From positions 2,418,001-2,482,000 of the forward strand of contig NZ_CP027557.1 in assembly GCF_014854695.1 (NCBI RefSeq): a DNA stretch of 64,000 nucleotides. The letters run 5' to 3'. This document shows, piece by piece, positions 26,152 through 35,410 of this stretch. The first letter of the stretch is position 1. Each line of letters starts with the position of its first letter. The DNA is from Rhodococcus rhodochrous. Lineage in GTDB: Bacteria > Actinomycetota > Actinomycetes > Mycobacteriales > Mycobacteriaceae. The notes beneath the pieces were generated by a model. That model searched no databases. It saw nothing but the letters and a program-made list of their open reading frames with translations, and was not told the origin of the DNA. The translations under genes and the position numbers were made by a program.

Positions 26152-27183
26152 ATGGGTGCCGGGCGGAGTGTCGGTGGTGTCGTCGGAGCGTGTGTCGTCG
26201 CGATGCTGACTGTGGGTACGGCGGCACTGACTGCGGGCGCAGCGGCGGCGCAGCCGCTCCCGTCCGACGACGGACCGATCCTCGGTCTCGGGGAGGGGTC
26301 GTACAGCAGCGTGCCCGTCCCGGCGGGACCGGTGGCCACCGGGCACGCCGAAGCGGCCGAATACGCCGAGAACAACCCCGATGTCGCCCCCGCCGGTAGC
26401 AACGACTTCGCGTGTGTTCCGTCCGAGGAGCACCCTCGTCCGGTGGTGCTCGCGCACGGCACCGATTCCAACGCCTACTCCGACTTCGCTGCTCTCTCAC
26501 CGCTGCTCGCCGCGTCAGGCTGGTGCGTGTTCGCCCTGAACTACGGGTTCGCCGACGGTGCCGAGGACTACGGCACGGGCGACATCCGGGTCTCCGCAGC
26601 ACAGTTCGGTGAGTTCGTCACCGAGGTTCTCGACGCCACCGGTGCGGTGGAGGTCGATGTCGTCGGTTACTCGCAGGGAGCCACCGTGGCCCGCTACTAC
26701 ATCAACGAGCTCGGAGGTGCCGAGGTCGTCGACCGGTGGGTCGGGATCGCGTCGCCGAGCTACGGCGGCACCTTCTACGGCATCGGGGCCGCCTTCGCCG
26801 CGCTGCCCGGAGCGACCGACATCGTCGAGGGCGAGTTCTCCGTCGCCCTCGTGCAGCAGCTTCAGGGGTCGGAACTGCTCACCGAGCTCAACACACCCAC
26901 CGACACCGTGCCCGGTGTGCGCTACACGACCATCGGCAGCGAGGTCGACGAGGTCATCCAGCCCGCCGGCAATGTCGCACTCCATGGTGAGGGCGCCGTC
27001 AACCACGTGATCCAGGAGCTGTGCCCGCAGGATCTGACCGGTCACTTCAACATGGTCTACGACCCGTTCTCGCTGCAGCTCGCGCGGCATGCACTCGATC
27101 CCGACCGGTACGCGATCGGGGAGTGCACCCCTGTCGCGCTCGGCACCGGCATCCCCGAACTGATCCTCCAGTCCAACACCTGA
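26152..27183 (+). CDS. Secreted lipase/esterase (alpha/beta hydrolase, class 2 lipase type)
   Basis: A 343-residue exported lipase. The N-terminus is a Sec signal peptide (GVVGACVVAMLTVGTAALTA then AGAAAAQP, cleavage near residue 35). Catalytic triad candidates: Ser174 in VVGYSQGAT, Asp266 in GSEVDEVIQ and His298 in LTGHFNM; the oxyanion HG is in VVLAHGTDSN. Two or more Cys pairs suggest disulfides. Resembles the actinobacterial triacylglycerol lipases related to Burkholderia/Streptomyces class. ATG 26152 lies after AGGAGGAG at long spacing; an upstream GTG (26098) is possible. Single-gene unit. Confidence 0.88.
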   Translation: MGAGRSVGGVVGACVVAMLTVGTAALTAGAAAAQPLPSDDGPILGLGEGSYSSVPVPAGPVATGHAEAAEYAENNPDVAPAGSNDFACVPSEEHPRPVVLAHGTDSNAYSDFAALSPLLAASGWCVFALNYGFADGAEDYGTGDIRVSAAQFGEFVTEVLDATGAVEVDVVGYSQGATVARYYINELGGAEVVDRWVGIASPSYGGTFYGIGAAFAALPGATDIVEGEFSVALVQQLQGSELLTELNTPTDTVPGVRYTTIGSEVDEVIQPAGNVALHGEGAVNHVIQELCPQDLTGHFNMVYDPFSLQLARHALDPDRYAIGECTPVALGTGIPELILQSNT

Positions 27184-27332
27184 ACGCAGACACCCGAGTT
27201 CCGAGACCTGAGCTCCACGCTCTCCGGTGTCGGCCTCCGCGAGGTGACCGCCCGGCGCGGTGATGCAGGTCGCACGACGTCGACTCCCTAGACTGTGAGA
27301 GGTCATCGCCGTCGAGAACTGGAGCAGCATCC

Positions 27333-27392
27333 GTGACATCCCCGCACAGTCCACACGCAGCGCCTCCCACCTCCTGCCCGGCGGTGCTCTGA
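27333..27392 (+). CDS. Possible 19-residue upstream ORF of fmt
   Basis: A GTG at 27333 with GGAGCAG upstream opens a 19-codon frame that stops one base before the fmt ATG. fmt itself has no strong ribosome site. This may be a leader ORF that couples translation to fmt, or chance. The peptide is Pro/Ser-rich and matches no family. Confidence 0.25.
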   Translation: MTSPHSPHAAPPTSCPAVL

Positions 27393-27393
27393 C

Positions 27394-28317
27394 ATGCGCG
27401 TGGTCTTCGCGGGAACGCCGGAACCCGCCGTCCCGTCGCTGCTCCGCCTCATCGAGTCGTCGCGCCACGAGGTCGTCGCGGTGGTCACCCGCCCCGACAC
27501 CACCGCCGGTCGCGGCCGGAAGGTCGTGCGATCCGCTGTGGGGCAGATCGCCGACGAACACGGCATCGAGGTCCTCACGCCGCGCTCGCCGCGCGACCCC
27601 GAGTTCGTCGCGCGACTGACCGAACTCGCACCCGACTGCTGCCCCGTGGTGGCCTACGGCGCCCTGATCCCGCAGGACGTCCTGGACATCCCTGTGCACG
27701 GATGGGTGAACCTCCACTTCTCGTTGTTGCCCGCCTGGCGCGGCGCGGCGCCCGTGCAGGCGGCGATCGCTGCCGGTGACGAGATCACCGGAGCGAGCAC
27801 CTTCCGGCTCGAGGCCGGACTCGACACCGGTCCGGTCTACGGCGTCGTCACCGAGACGATCCGTCCCACCGACACTGCCGGCGACCTGCTCGGCCGCCTC
27901 GCCGAGGCCGGTGCGACGCTGCTCGAATCCACCCTCGACGGTCTCGAGGACGGCATCCTCACGCCTGCGCCGCAGCCGGCCGACGGTGTCTCACACGCGC
28001 CCAAGGTCACCGTCGAGGCAGCCCAGGTGCAGTGGACCCTCCCCGCACACGTCGTCGACCGGCGAATTCGCGCCGTCACCCCCGCTCCGGGTGCGTGGAC
28101 GATGATCGGCGACCTGCGCGTGAAGATCGGTCCCGTGACGGTGACCGACGAGACCCTCGAGCCCGGTGAGCTCGACATCCGCAAGGACGGCGTGCTCGTC
28201 GGTACCGCTACCACTGCCGTCCGGCTCGGGACGGTGCAACCGCCCGGGAAGAAGGCGATGGCAGCCACGGACTGGGCGCGCGGCGCCCGTCTCGACCCGA
28301 AGGTGCGTGCGCGATGA
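27394..28317 (+). CDS. fmt: Methionyl-tRNA formyltransferase
   Basis: Formylates initiator Met-tRNA with 10-formyl-THF. It has 307 residues. The formyltransferase core shows [13 protein letters not shown] and the catalytic [23 protein letters not shown] with Asn-His; a C-terminal OB-like domain follows (~210-307). ATG 27394; stop overlaps the rsmB ATG (ATGA). Confidence 0.97.
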   Translation: MRVVFAGTPEPAVPSLLRLIESSRHEVVAVVTRPDTTAGRGRKVVRSAVGQIADEHGIEVLTPRSPRDPEFVARLTELAPDCCPVVAYGALIPQDVLDIPVHGWVNLHFSLLPAWRGAAPVQAAIAAGDEITGASTFRLEAGLDTGPVYGVVTETIRPTDTAGDLLGRLAEAGATLLESTLDGLEDGILTPAPQPADGVSHAPKVTVEAAQVQWTLPAHVVDRRIRAVTPAPGAWTMIGDLRVKIGPVTVTDETLEPGELDIRKDGVLVGTATTAVRLGTVQPPGKKAMAATDWARGARLDPKVRAR

Positions 28318-29795
28318 GCGAATCCGGCAGGCCCCCGCGGGGCAAGCGCAATCCCGGAGGACGGAACCCCGCAGGTCGCGGTGGACGGAACGGCGGAGGG
28401 AAGCCGAACCGCAATCCGGCGTCCGAACACGCCCGCCGACCGTCGAAGCCACCCGCCGACCCCGCACGCGTCGCCGCGCGGGACGTACTGCGCGCCGTGC
28501 GCGAACGGGACGCCTACGCCAATCTCGTTCTCCCGTCGCTGCTCCGGGAGCGGCATCTCGACGCGCGCGACGCTGCCCTGGCCACCGAGCTCACCTACGG
28601 CGCGGCCCGCGCCCGAGGCCTGCTGGACGCCGTGATCGCCGATGCCGCGAACCGTCCCGTCGACGAGATCGACGGCGCGTTGCTCGACGTACTGCGTCTG
28701 GGGGCCTACCAGTTGCTGCGCACGCGCGTCGCCCCGCACGCCGCCGTCGCCACGAGCGTCGACCTAGTCCGGGCCGAATTCGAATCGGGCCGAGCAGGTT
28801 TCGTCAACGCGGTGCTTCGTCGTGTGGGTGAGCGTTCGGAGGAGGAGTGGATCACGCTGCTCGCCCCCGATCCGGACCGCGACCCGGTGGGTCACCTGGC
28901 CTTCCGGTACGCCCACCCTCTGTGGATCGCGCAGGCGTTCGCCCACGCGCTCGGATCGGACGCCTCCGAACTCGCCGACGTCCTCGCCGCCGACGACGCG
29001 CGCCCGATCGTCCACCTCGTCGCTCGCCCGGGGGTCATCACCGCGGAGGAACTCGCGCTCGTCACCGGAGGTGAGATCGGACCGTGGTCGCCCTATGCGG
29101 TGCACCTCGAGCACGGTGATCCCGGCCGCCTCGAACCCGTCCGGGAGGGTATGGCCGCGGTCCAGGACGAAGGTAGTCAGCTCGTCGCACGTGCCCTCAC
29201 CCTCGCGCCCCTCGTCGGCGAGGATCGGGGCCGCTGGCTCGATCTGTGCGCGGGACCGGGTGGAAAGGCGGCACTGCTCGGCGCCATCGCCGCGATCGAC
29301 GGGTTCGCCGTGGACGCGGTCGAACCGGTCGAACATCGCGCGGAGCTGGTCCGCAAGACCGCCCGCGACCTGCCGGTGACCGTGCACGTCGCCGACGGTC
29401 GCGAGCCCGGACTCGAACCGGGCTACGACCGGATCCTCGTGGACGCGCCCTGCACGGGACTCGGCGCGTTGCGTCGGCGTCCCGAGGCGCGGTGGCGCAG
29501 GCAACCCGGCGACGTCGCCGAACTGGTGCGATTGCAGAAGGAACTGCTCGCATCGGCGATCGGGCTGCTGCGTCCCGGGGGTGTGGTGCTCTATTCGACG
29601 TGTTCGCCGCACGTCTCGGAGACGGTCGCCGTCGTGTCCGACGCGGTGCGCCGCCACGGTGTCGAACAGCTCGACACGCGCGAACTCGTCCCCGGCGTGC
29701 CGCAGATCGGGGAGGGGCCGGGAGTCCAGCTCTGGCCGCACCGTCACGGCACCGACGCCATGTTCATGGCTGCGCTGCGTAAACCCGAGCGCTGA
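28314..29795 (+). CDS. rsmB: 16S rRNA (cytosine-967-C5)-methyltransferase, RsmB/Fmu
   Basis: Methylates C967 of 16S rRNA with SAM. It has 493 residues: a basic disordered N-terminus (1-50, Arg/Gly/Asn-rich), a NusB-like RNA-binding domain (~55-190) and the methyltransferase domain. [15 protein letters not shown] binds SAM; the two catalytic cysteines are in [11 protein letters not shown] and YSTCSPH. Overlaps fmt as in mycobacteria (Rv1406-Rv1407). Confidence 0.95.
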   Translation: MSESGRPPRGKRNPGGRNPAGRGGRNGGGKPNRNPASEHARRPSKPPADPARVAARDVLRAVRERDAYANLVLPSLLRERHLDARDAALATELTYGAARARGLLDAVIADAANRPVDEIDGALLDVLRLGAYQLLRTRVAPHAAVATSVDLVRAEFESGRAGFVNAVLRRVGERSEEEWITLLAPDPDRDPVGHLAFRYAHPLWIAQAFAHALGSDASELADVLAADDARPIVHLVARPGVITAEELALVTGGEIGPWSPYAVHLEHGDPGRLEPVREGMAAVQDEGSQLVARALTLAPLVGEDRGRWLDLCAGPGGKAALLGAIAAIDGFAVDAVEPVEHRAELVRKTARDLPVTVHVADGREPGLEPGYDRILVDAPCTGLGALRRRPEARWRRQPGDVAELVRLQKELLASAIGLLRPGGVVLYSTCSPHVSETVAVVSDAVRRHGVEQLDTRELVPGVPQIGEGPGVQLWPHRHGTDAMFMAALRKPER

Positions 29796-29813
29796 CCGTG
29801 CTGCGCTGATCGC

Positions 29814-29846
29814 GACGGCCGGACACGGATCGTCGTGTCCGGCGTC
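29814..29846 (+). terminator. Terminator after rsmB
   Basis: CCGGACACG (29819-29827) pairs with CGTGTCCGG (29834-29842), extended by GACG/CGTC around one bulged G. The loop is 6 nt. It closes the fmt-rsmB unit. Confidence 0.6.
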
Positions 29847-29858
29847 GGGAAGATGAAA

Positions 29859-29890
29859 GTCTTCTCATCCGGTCTTCACGATCGATTCAC
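29859..29890 (+). promoter_or_regulatory. TTCAC direct repeats, possible response-regulator site
   Basis: TTCAC occurs at 29875-29879 and 29886-29890, 11 bp apart, with a related TTCTC at 29862-29866. GTCTTC is also repeated at 29859 and 29872. Direct repeats with ~11-bp spacing are typical of OmpR-family regulators, and an OmpR-type regulator is encoded in the following operon. Confidence 0.35.
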
Positions 29891-29901
29891 TCCGGTGCAG
29901 G

Positions 29902-30333
29902 ATGCTGTTCCCCATGCCGGTGATGAAACGCATGCTCGTGATCGCAGCGCTGCTGCTGATCCCGGCGGCCCTCGCGTGGGGGAGCCAGGTCCTGACACGA
30001 CCGGCGGGCTCGCCCGAGATCGGTGACGCATCGGTCACCGTCTCCGTCGTGCCGACCACGACCGAGTCCGCGGCGCCGTCCCCCGGGGTCGAAGCCTCCG
30101 AGGTACGACCCGAACCCGAGCCGGAGTCGGCGCCCGCACCGTCGGTCCCCGACACGCAGACACCCCCGCCCGCCGTGGTTCCGGCCCCGGTTCCCGATCC
30201 GGGTTGGTCCGACGTCGCACGCCAGCCCCTGCCGACCCCTCAGGTCGACTGGGACGACGACTGGGACGACGACGACTTGGGCGACGACGACTGGGACGAC
30301 GACGGCGACAGCGGGGACGACGATGACGACTGA
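29902..30333 (+). CDS. Small exported protein with Asp/Trp-rich tail, first gene of the two-component operon
   Basis: About 143 residues with three parts: an N-terminal hydrophobic signal or anchor (MKRMLVIAALLLIPAALAWG), a Pro/Ser/Thr/Glu-rich linker, and a tail made of repeated WDDD units ending in five Asp. No family is recognised. The tail could bind divalent cations outside the membrane, but this is inference from composition. ATG 29902 opens the frame; ATG 29923 would start directly at MKRM and suits a signal peptide better. It overlaps the sensor kinase gene by 11 bp and probably works with it. Confidence 0.65.
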   Translation: MLFPMPVMKRMLVIAALLLIPAALAWGSQVLTRPAGSPEIGDASVTVSVVPTTTESAAPSPGVEASEVRPEPEPESAPAPSVPDTQTPPPAVVPAPVPDPGWSDVARQPLPTPQVDWDDDWDDDDLGDDDWDDDGDSGDDDDD

Positions 30334-31921
30334 GTCGGGGAAACAGGCCGGCACGCAGCGCACCGGTCACCTCCGCATCCCTCACCCCGGTCGCGGATCC
30401 GCGCTCCCTGCCCGATGGCGCATCCTCAGCTGGATCCTGCTGACCACGGCCGTCGCGCTCGTCGCCGTCGTCGTCACCGCGCGAGTGCTGCTCCTCAACC
30501 ACGTCGACCGCGACGCGAACGCCGACATCACCCAGGAGATCGACGAATTCCGGGCGTTCGCCGCCGAAGGCGTCGACCCCACCACGACGTTGCCGTTCAC
30601 CTCCGTGGAGCGGATGCTCGAGGTCTATCTCAACCGCCAGCACACCTCGGAGGGCGAGGTGATCGTCGGCGTCGTCGACGGTTCGTTGCTCTTCGACCGC
30701 CGTATCGCGGTGGACCGGCCCGACCTGCCGGCGAACCTCACCGAGGACGGTGTGCTGTTCGAGCGCATCCTCAACGCCCCCACAGGCTCGGGCGTCCACG
30801 AGGTGGACGGTGGACAGATGCGCTGGGCCCGCGCCGACGTCACCTCCGGAGACGACCGGGGCGCGCTGATCGTCGCCGTGTTCACCGCCGAGCAACGCGC
30901 GAAGGTCGCCGACACCGCCCGCACCATCGGGCTGGTCGCGATCGGCGGCCTCGGTCTCACGGCGATCATCGGCTGGCTGGTCGCAGGGCAGATCCTCGCC
31001 CCGATCCGCCAGGTGCGCGAGGTGGCCGCCGCCATCGGCGAGAAGGATCTGACGAGTCGGGTGCCCGTGCACGGACGCGACGACATCGCCGCCCTGGCCC
31101 AGACTTTCAACTCGATGCTCGACCGCCTCGAACAGGCCTACACCACGCAGCAGCAGTTCGTCGACGACGCCGGCCACGAACTGCGGACACCGATCACCGT
31201 GATCCGCGGGCACCTCGAACTCATGGATCTCGGTCACGCCGACGACGCGACACGCGAGGAGACGATCCGGCTCGTCGAGGACGAACTCGACCGGATGGCG
31301 CGGATCGTCACCGACCTGCTCGTCCTCGCCAAGGCCGAACGCCCCGACTTCGTGCAGCGACGACCGGTCGACGTCACCGACCTCATGCTCGACGTCGAGG
31401 CCAAGGCGCAGATGCTCGGCACCCGCGACTGGCAGCTCATGGAGATCGCCGAGGGCACGGCCGACATCGACGCCCAACGCGTCACCCAGGCCGTGCTGCA
31501 GTACGCGACCAATGCCGTCACCCACACCCGACCCGGGGACGTCATCCAGCTCGGATCCGCCTTCGTCGAACACGACGGTATCGAGCACCTCCGGATCTGG
31601 GTCCGGGACACCGGACCCGGGGTCGCACCGGACGACGCGGCACGCATCTTCGAACGCTTCCGCCGCGGACGCACCGTCCCCGGCGACCGGCACGGACCCG
31701 CCGCCGAACGAGGCGGGGCGGGTCTCGGACTCGCCATCGTCCGCGCCATCGCCGACGCGCACCACGGCTCGGCCTGGGTCGAGAGCACGGTCGGACACGG
31801 CGCGACGTTCGGCATCGACCTCCCCGTACGAGACCCCGCAGGAACCACCGGCACGACCGACACGACCTGCACGGCCGGTTCGCCCGGTACAGCCGAGACT
31901 CGAAGGACCGCATCACAGTGA
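30323..31921 (+). CDS. Sensor histidine kinase
   Basis: A 532-residue membrane kinase. TM1 at ~33-55, an extracytoplasmic sensor domain at ~56-198, TM2 at ~200-220, HAMP at ~221-275, then HisKA with the phospho-acceptor His285 in DDAGHELRTP, and the ATPase domain with N box (YATNAVTH), G1 (DTGPGVAPDD) and G2 (GAGLGLAI). The C-terminus has a Thr/Gly-rich tail. The ATG at 30323 lies inside the Asp-coding tail of the previous gene. It overlaps the response regulator (GTGA). The signal is unknown. Confidence 0.93.
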   Translation: MTTESGKQAGTQRTGHLRIPHPGRGSALPARWRILSWILLTTAVALVAVVVTARVLLLNHVDRDANADITQEIDEFRAFAAEGVDPTTTLPFTSVERMLEVYLNRQHTSEGEVIVGVVDGSLLFDRRIAVDRPDLPANLTEDGVLFERILNAPTGSGVHEVDGGQMRWARADVTSGDDRGALIVAVFTAEQRAKVADTARTIGLVAIGGLGLTAIIGWLVAGQILAPIRQVREVAAAIGEKDLTSRVPVHGRDDIAALAQTFNSMLDRLEQAYTTQQQFVDDAGHELRTPITVIRGHLELMDLGHADDATREETIRLVEDELDRMARIVTDLLVLAKAERPDFVQRRPVDVTDLMLDVEAKAQMLGTRDWQLMEIAEGTADIDAQRVTQAVLQYATNAVTHTRPGDVIQLGSAFVEHDGIEHLRIWVRDTGPGVAPDDAARIFERFRRGRTVPGDRHGPAAERGGAGLGLAIVRAIADAHHGSAWVESTVGHGATFGIDLPVRDPAGTTGTTDTTCTAGSPGTAETRRTASQ

Positions 31922-32580
31922 GCAGAATCCTCATCGCCGAAGACGACACCCGCATCACCGCCTTTCTCGAGAAGGGGCTGCGCGCAGCGGGATACACCAC
32001 CACCGACGCCACCGACGGCGAGACCGCACTGATGCTCGCTCGCAGCGGTGCCTTCGACCTGGTGATCCTCGACATCGGGTTGCCCCGCATGGACGGCTTC
32101 ACCGTCCTCGAGAGGCTGCGCGGTGAAGGTGTGCGAACCCCGGTGATCGTGCTGACCGCGCGGGACAGCGTCACCGATACCGTCGCGGGACTCGAAGGCG
32201 GTGCCAACGACTATGTGAGCAAACCGTTCCAGTTCGCCGAACTGCTCGCCCGCATCCGGTTGCGCATCGGCGACAGCAGCTCGGCGGCCGATCCGGCAGC
32301 GGTGATCCGCGACGGCGACATGGCTCTGGACCTGCGGGCTCGACGCGCCGAGATCGCCGGGGAGAGCGTCGATCTCACCAGCCGCGAATTCGCCCTGTTC
32401 GAAGTGTTCCTGCGTCACCGCGGGCAGGTGCTCTCCCGCGAACAGATCCTCGGGCACGTGTGGGGTTACGACTTCGATCCCGCGTCCAACGTCGTCGACG
32501 TCTACGTGCGCGCGCTGCGCAACAAGATCGGGGGAGACCGGGTCGAGACGATCCGCGGCGCGGGGTACCGGTTGCGATGA
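31918..32580 (+). CDS. OmpR-family response regulator
   Basis: A 220-residue regulator. Receiver domain: acidic pair Asp9/Asp10, phospho-acceptor Asp52 in LVILDIGLPRMDG, Thr80 and Lys102 in YVSKPFQ. The C-terminal winged helix (~130-220) has LTSREFALFEVFLRHRGQVLSREQIL and VVDVYVRALRNKIG. GTG 31918 overlaps the kinase stop and its own stop overlaps the transporter start (ATGA), so kinase, regulator and transporter are one transcript. Confidence 0.95.
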   Translation: MSRILIAEDDTRITAFLEKGLRAAGYTTTDATDGETALMLARSGAFDLVILDIGLPRMDGFTVLERLRGEGVRTPVIVLTARDSVTDTVAGLEGGANDYVSKPFQFAELLARIRLRIGDSSSAADPAAVIRDGDMALDLRARRAEIAGESVDLTSREFALFEVFLRHRGQVLSREQILGHVWGYDFDPASNVVDVYVRALRNKIGGDRVETIRGAGYRLR

Positions 32581-34079
32581 CCTTCCACGCCACCGTTCCG
32601 CCGAGCGTCGTTGCGCCGCAGCCGCGCCCGCCGCGCAGACACGCGATCCCGGCGCCCGGCCGGATCGTCGCGGTCGGGATCCTCGCCGGCACCGTCGGTC
32701 TCCTCGTGTATCTCACGCGCACCGACCCAGACCTGACGACTCCGGCCGCCGTCACCATGATCGTGTTCGCCGTGGCCGTCTGGCTGTGGGTGTTCACGAA
32801 AATCGACGACACCTATGTGGCGCTCGGCGCTGCCGCGGCCCTCACGGTCGTCGGTGTCATCGACGCGGAGGCACTGTTCGCGACCCTCGGCGACGACGTC
32901 GTGTGGCTCCTGTTGTCCGCCTTCGTGATCGCCTCCGGTGTGGCGTCGTCGGGTCTGGCGACGCGCGGCGCGGCCTTCCTGGTGACGGGGGCGCGCAGCC
33001 CGCGGGCGCTCGTGCACCTGGTGACGGCGGCACTGATCGTCACCGCTTTCGCGGTGCCGTCGACCTCCGGTCGTGCCGCACTGGTGCTCCCGGTGTTCGT
33101 GGCGCTCGCGACGGTCCTCGCCGACCGGCCACGACTGGTGCGGGCACTCGCGTTGCTCTTCCCCACGGTGATCCTGCTGTCGGCGGTGGCGTCGCTGCTC
33201 GGCGCCGGTGCGCACCTGATCACCTCGCAGATCCTCGTCACCGCGACCGGCACCGGATTCGACTTCGCGACCTGGATGATCCTCGGCCTGCCGCTGGCGA
33301 TCGTCTCGTCGCACGCCGCCGCCGAGCTGGTGCTGCTGCTGTTCACCTCCGCCGACGATCGGCGCGGACGCCTCACCGTCACCGCCGCCGACATCGGCGC
33401 GCAGACCGACACCCCGGTCTCCGGGCCGCTCTCCGTCGCCGAATCCCGCGCCGCCCTTCTGCTGGTCGTGGTGATGGTGCTGTGGTGCACCGAACCCGTC
33501 CACGGCATCCACCCGGCGGTGGTGGCACTGCTCGGTGCGCTCGTCGCGACCTCCCCGCGGTACGGTTCCGTGCGCCTCGCGCCCGCACTGAAGACCGTGC
33601 CGTGGCCCCTGCTGCTGTTCATGGCGGCGACGCTGTCGATCGGTACCGCGCTGACGACGAGCGGCGCGGCGGACTGGCTCGCATCGACGGCCTTCGGCCC
33701 ACTCACCTCGCGCGGAGAGAGTGCCGGACCACTGTTCGTGATCGTCGTGGTCGTGATCTCCACCGCGGCCCACCTGGTCATCCAGTCGCGCTCGGCCCGC
33801 TCCGCCGTTCTCGTTCCCGTCGTGGTGGCACTCGCCCCGAGCGTCGGTGTCGATCCGCTCGCCGCGGCCTTTGTCTCGACGGCCGCCGCAGGCTTCTGCC
33901 ACACCCTGCCGTCGTCGGCCAAGCCCGTGACGCTGTTCGCGGACGTGCCCGGCACCCCCACCTACTCGACCTCGGATCTGCTGCGCCTGGCGGCGTGGCT
34001 CGGTCCGCTCCTCGCCACGCTGGTCCTGCTGTTCGCGTGGTTCGTCTGGCCGCTGCTCGGCCTGTCGCTGTTCGTCTGA
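32577..34079 (+). CDS. SLC13/DASS-type anion transporter
   Basis: A 500-residue polytopic membrane protein with about 12 hydrophobic segments. Architecture and motifs (DDVVWLLLSAFVIASGV, the SNT-like hairpin region PSTSGRAALVLPV and the second-half RSARSAVLVPVVVALA) suggest the divalent-anion:sodium symporter family, which takes up dicarboxylates, sulfate or related anions. Substrate cannot be told from sequence. It is translationally coupled to the response regulator and precedes a glycerate kinase gene, so the substrate may be a small carboxylate. Confidence 0.8.
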   Translation: MTFHATVPPSVVAPQPRPPRRHAIPAPGRIVAVGILAGTVGLLVYLTRTDPDLTTPAAVTMIVFAVAVWLWVFTKIDDTYVALGAAAALTVVGVIDAEALFATLGDDVVWLLLSAFVIASGVASSGLATRGAAFLVTGARSPRALVHLVTAALIVTAFAVPSTSGRAALVLPVFVALATVLADRPRLVRALALLFPTVILLSAVASLLGAGAHLITSQILVTATGTGFDFATWMILGLPLAIVSSHAAAELVLLLFTSADDRRGRLTVTAADIGAQTDTPVSGPLSVAESRAALLLVVVMVLWCTEPVHGIHPAVVALLGALVATSPRYGSVRLAPALKTVPWPLLLFMAATLSIGTALTTSGAADWLASTAFGPLTSRGESAGPLFVIVVVVISTAAHLVIQSRSARSAVLVPVVVALAPSVGVDPLAAAFVSTAAAGFCHTLPSSAKPVTLFADVPGTPTYSTSDLLRLAAWLGPLLATLVLLFAWFVWPLLGLSLFV

Positions 34080-34124
34080 TCCCTGTTCCGTCCCCAGTTG
34101 TCCCGTTCCACGATCGGAGTCGTC

Positions 34125-35363
34125 ATGGCGTTGAAGGTTCCTCATCGCGTGCTCGTCGCGCCCAGCGGTTTCAAGGAGAGTCTCGACGCGCCAGGCGTCG
34201 CTGCCGCGATCGGTGCGGGAGTCCGCCGGGCGCTACCGTGCGCCGCCGTCGACCTCGTGCCCGTTCCCGACGGTGGGGAGGGCACCGCCGAGATCCTCGC
34301 CGAGGCCACCGGCGGCTCGCTCGTCCCGGTCACCGTGACCGGTCCCGTCGGCGAGCCGGTGCGGGCGAGCTGGGCGCGTCTCGGCGGTGCCACCCGCGGG
34401 ACGGCGGTCGTCGAGATGGCCTCGGCTGCCGGCCTTCGGCTCGTGCCCGCCGATCGCCGTGATCCCGGTGCCACCACCACCCGCGGGGTCGGTGAACTCA
34501 TTGCCGCGGCACTCGACGACGGCATCCGCCGCATCGTGATCGGCTGCGGCGACTCGGGCACCAGTGACGGCGGAGCCGGGGCCCTGCGAGCACTCGGCGC
34601 CCGGATCCTCGACGCCGACGGCGACGAACTACCCGACGGCGGACGGCACCTCGCGCGCGCCGCGCATCTCGATCTCGACGGTCTGCACCCGGCGCTCGCC
34701 GACACCGAGATCGTGCTGGCCTGCAACGTCCACAACGTCCTGTGCGGTCCGACCGGCGTCGCTCGGGTCTTCGGCCCGCAGAAGGGTGCGACACCCGCGC
34801 AGGTCGAGGAGCTGTCCGCTGCTCTGGAGCGCTGGGCGAAGGTGCTCGAGCGGGACGGGCGGGCACACGGGCTGGATGTGCGGTTCGGGGCGGGCACCGG
34901 CGCCTCCGGCGGCCTCGGTGCCGGTCTGGCCGCGGGCATCGGCGCCCGGATCGCCTCCCGGTTCGACGTGCTGCTCGATAGTGGCCTGTCTGGTATCGAT
35001 CTCGACTCCCTGATCGCGCGTGCCGACCTGATCATCACCGCCGAGGGCAGCATCGACTTCCAGACCCCGCGCGGCAAGGTACCTGCGGAGGTCGCCCGCC
35101 GCGCCCAGCGTGCGGGCGTTCCGGTGCTCGCCATCGCCGGATCGCTCGGCGAGGGGGCGCGCGATGTCCACGACGTCGGGATCGGCGCGATCGCGTCGAT
35201 CATCCCCGTCCCGATGCGCCTCGAGGACGCCGTCGCCAACGGTCACGACCTGCTCGTCGACGCCGCGGCGCGGTCCATGCGCCTGCTGATGCTCGGCTCC
35301 GCCGTGGCGAGTCGCAGCAAGGGCCGGGCGAAGAAGCGCAAGCACCGAGCGCCGGCGGCGTGA
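34125..35363 (+). CDS. Glycerate kinase (GlxK/GarK type)
   Basis: Phosphorylates D-glycerate with ATP, generally to 2-phosphoglycerate in this family. It has 412 residues. Family patterns: VLVAPSGFKESLDAPGVA at the N-terminus, VPVPDGGEGTAEIL, GCGDSGTSDGGAGALRALG and GPQKGATPAQVEELSAALE. The last ~20 residues are Lys/Arg-rich and unconserved. ATG 34125 follows CGGAG; a TTG at 34098 is less likely. It lies 45 bp after the transporter, pointing to glycerate or a precursor as the imported compound. Confidence 0.92.
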   Translation: MALKVPHRVLVAPSGFKESLDAPGVAAAIGAGVRRALPCAAVDLVPVPDGGEGTAEILAEATGGSLVPVTVTGPVGEPVRASWARLGGATRGTAVVEMASAAGLRLVPADRRDPGATTTRGVGELIAAALDDGIRRIVIGCGDSGTSDGGAGALRALGARILDADGDELPDGGRHLARAAHLDLDGLHPALADTEIVLACNVHNVLCGPTGVARVFGPQKGATPAQVEELSAALERWAKVLERDGRAHGLDVRFGAGTGASGGLGAGLAAGIGARIASRFDVLLDSGLSGIDLDSLIARADLIITAEGSIDFQTPRGKVPAEVARRAQRAGVPVLAIAGSLGEGARDVHDVGIGAIASIIPVPMRLEDAVANGHDLLVDAAARSMRLLMLGSAVASRSKGRAKKRKHRAPAA

Positions 35364-35410
35364 CCAGAAGTTCCGCGCGCCGGCGGGTGGGTCCGAATAG
35401 GGTTCCGGTC

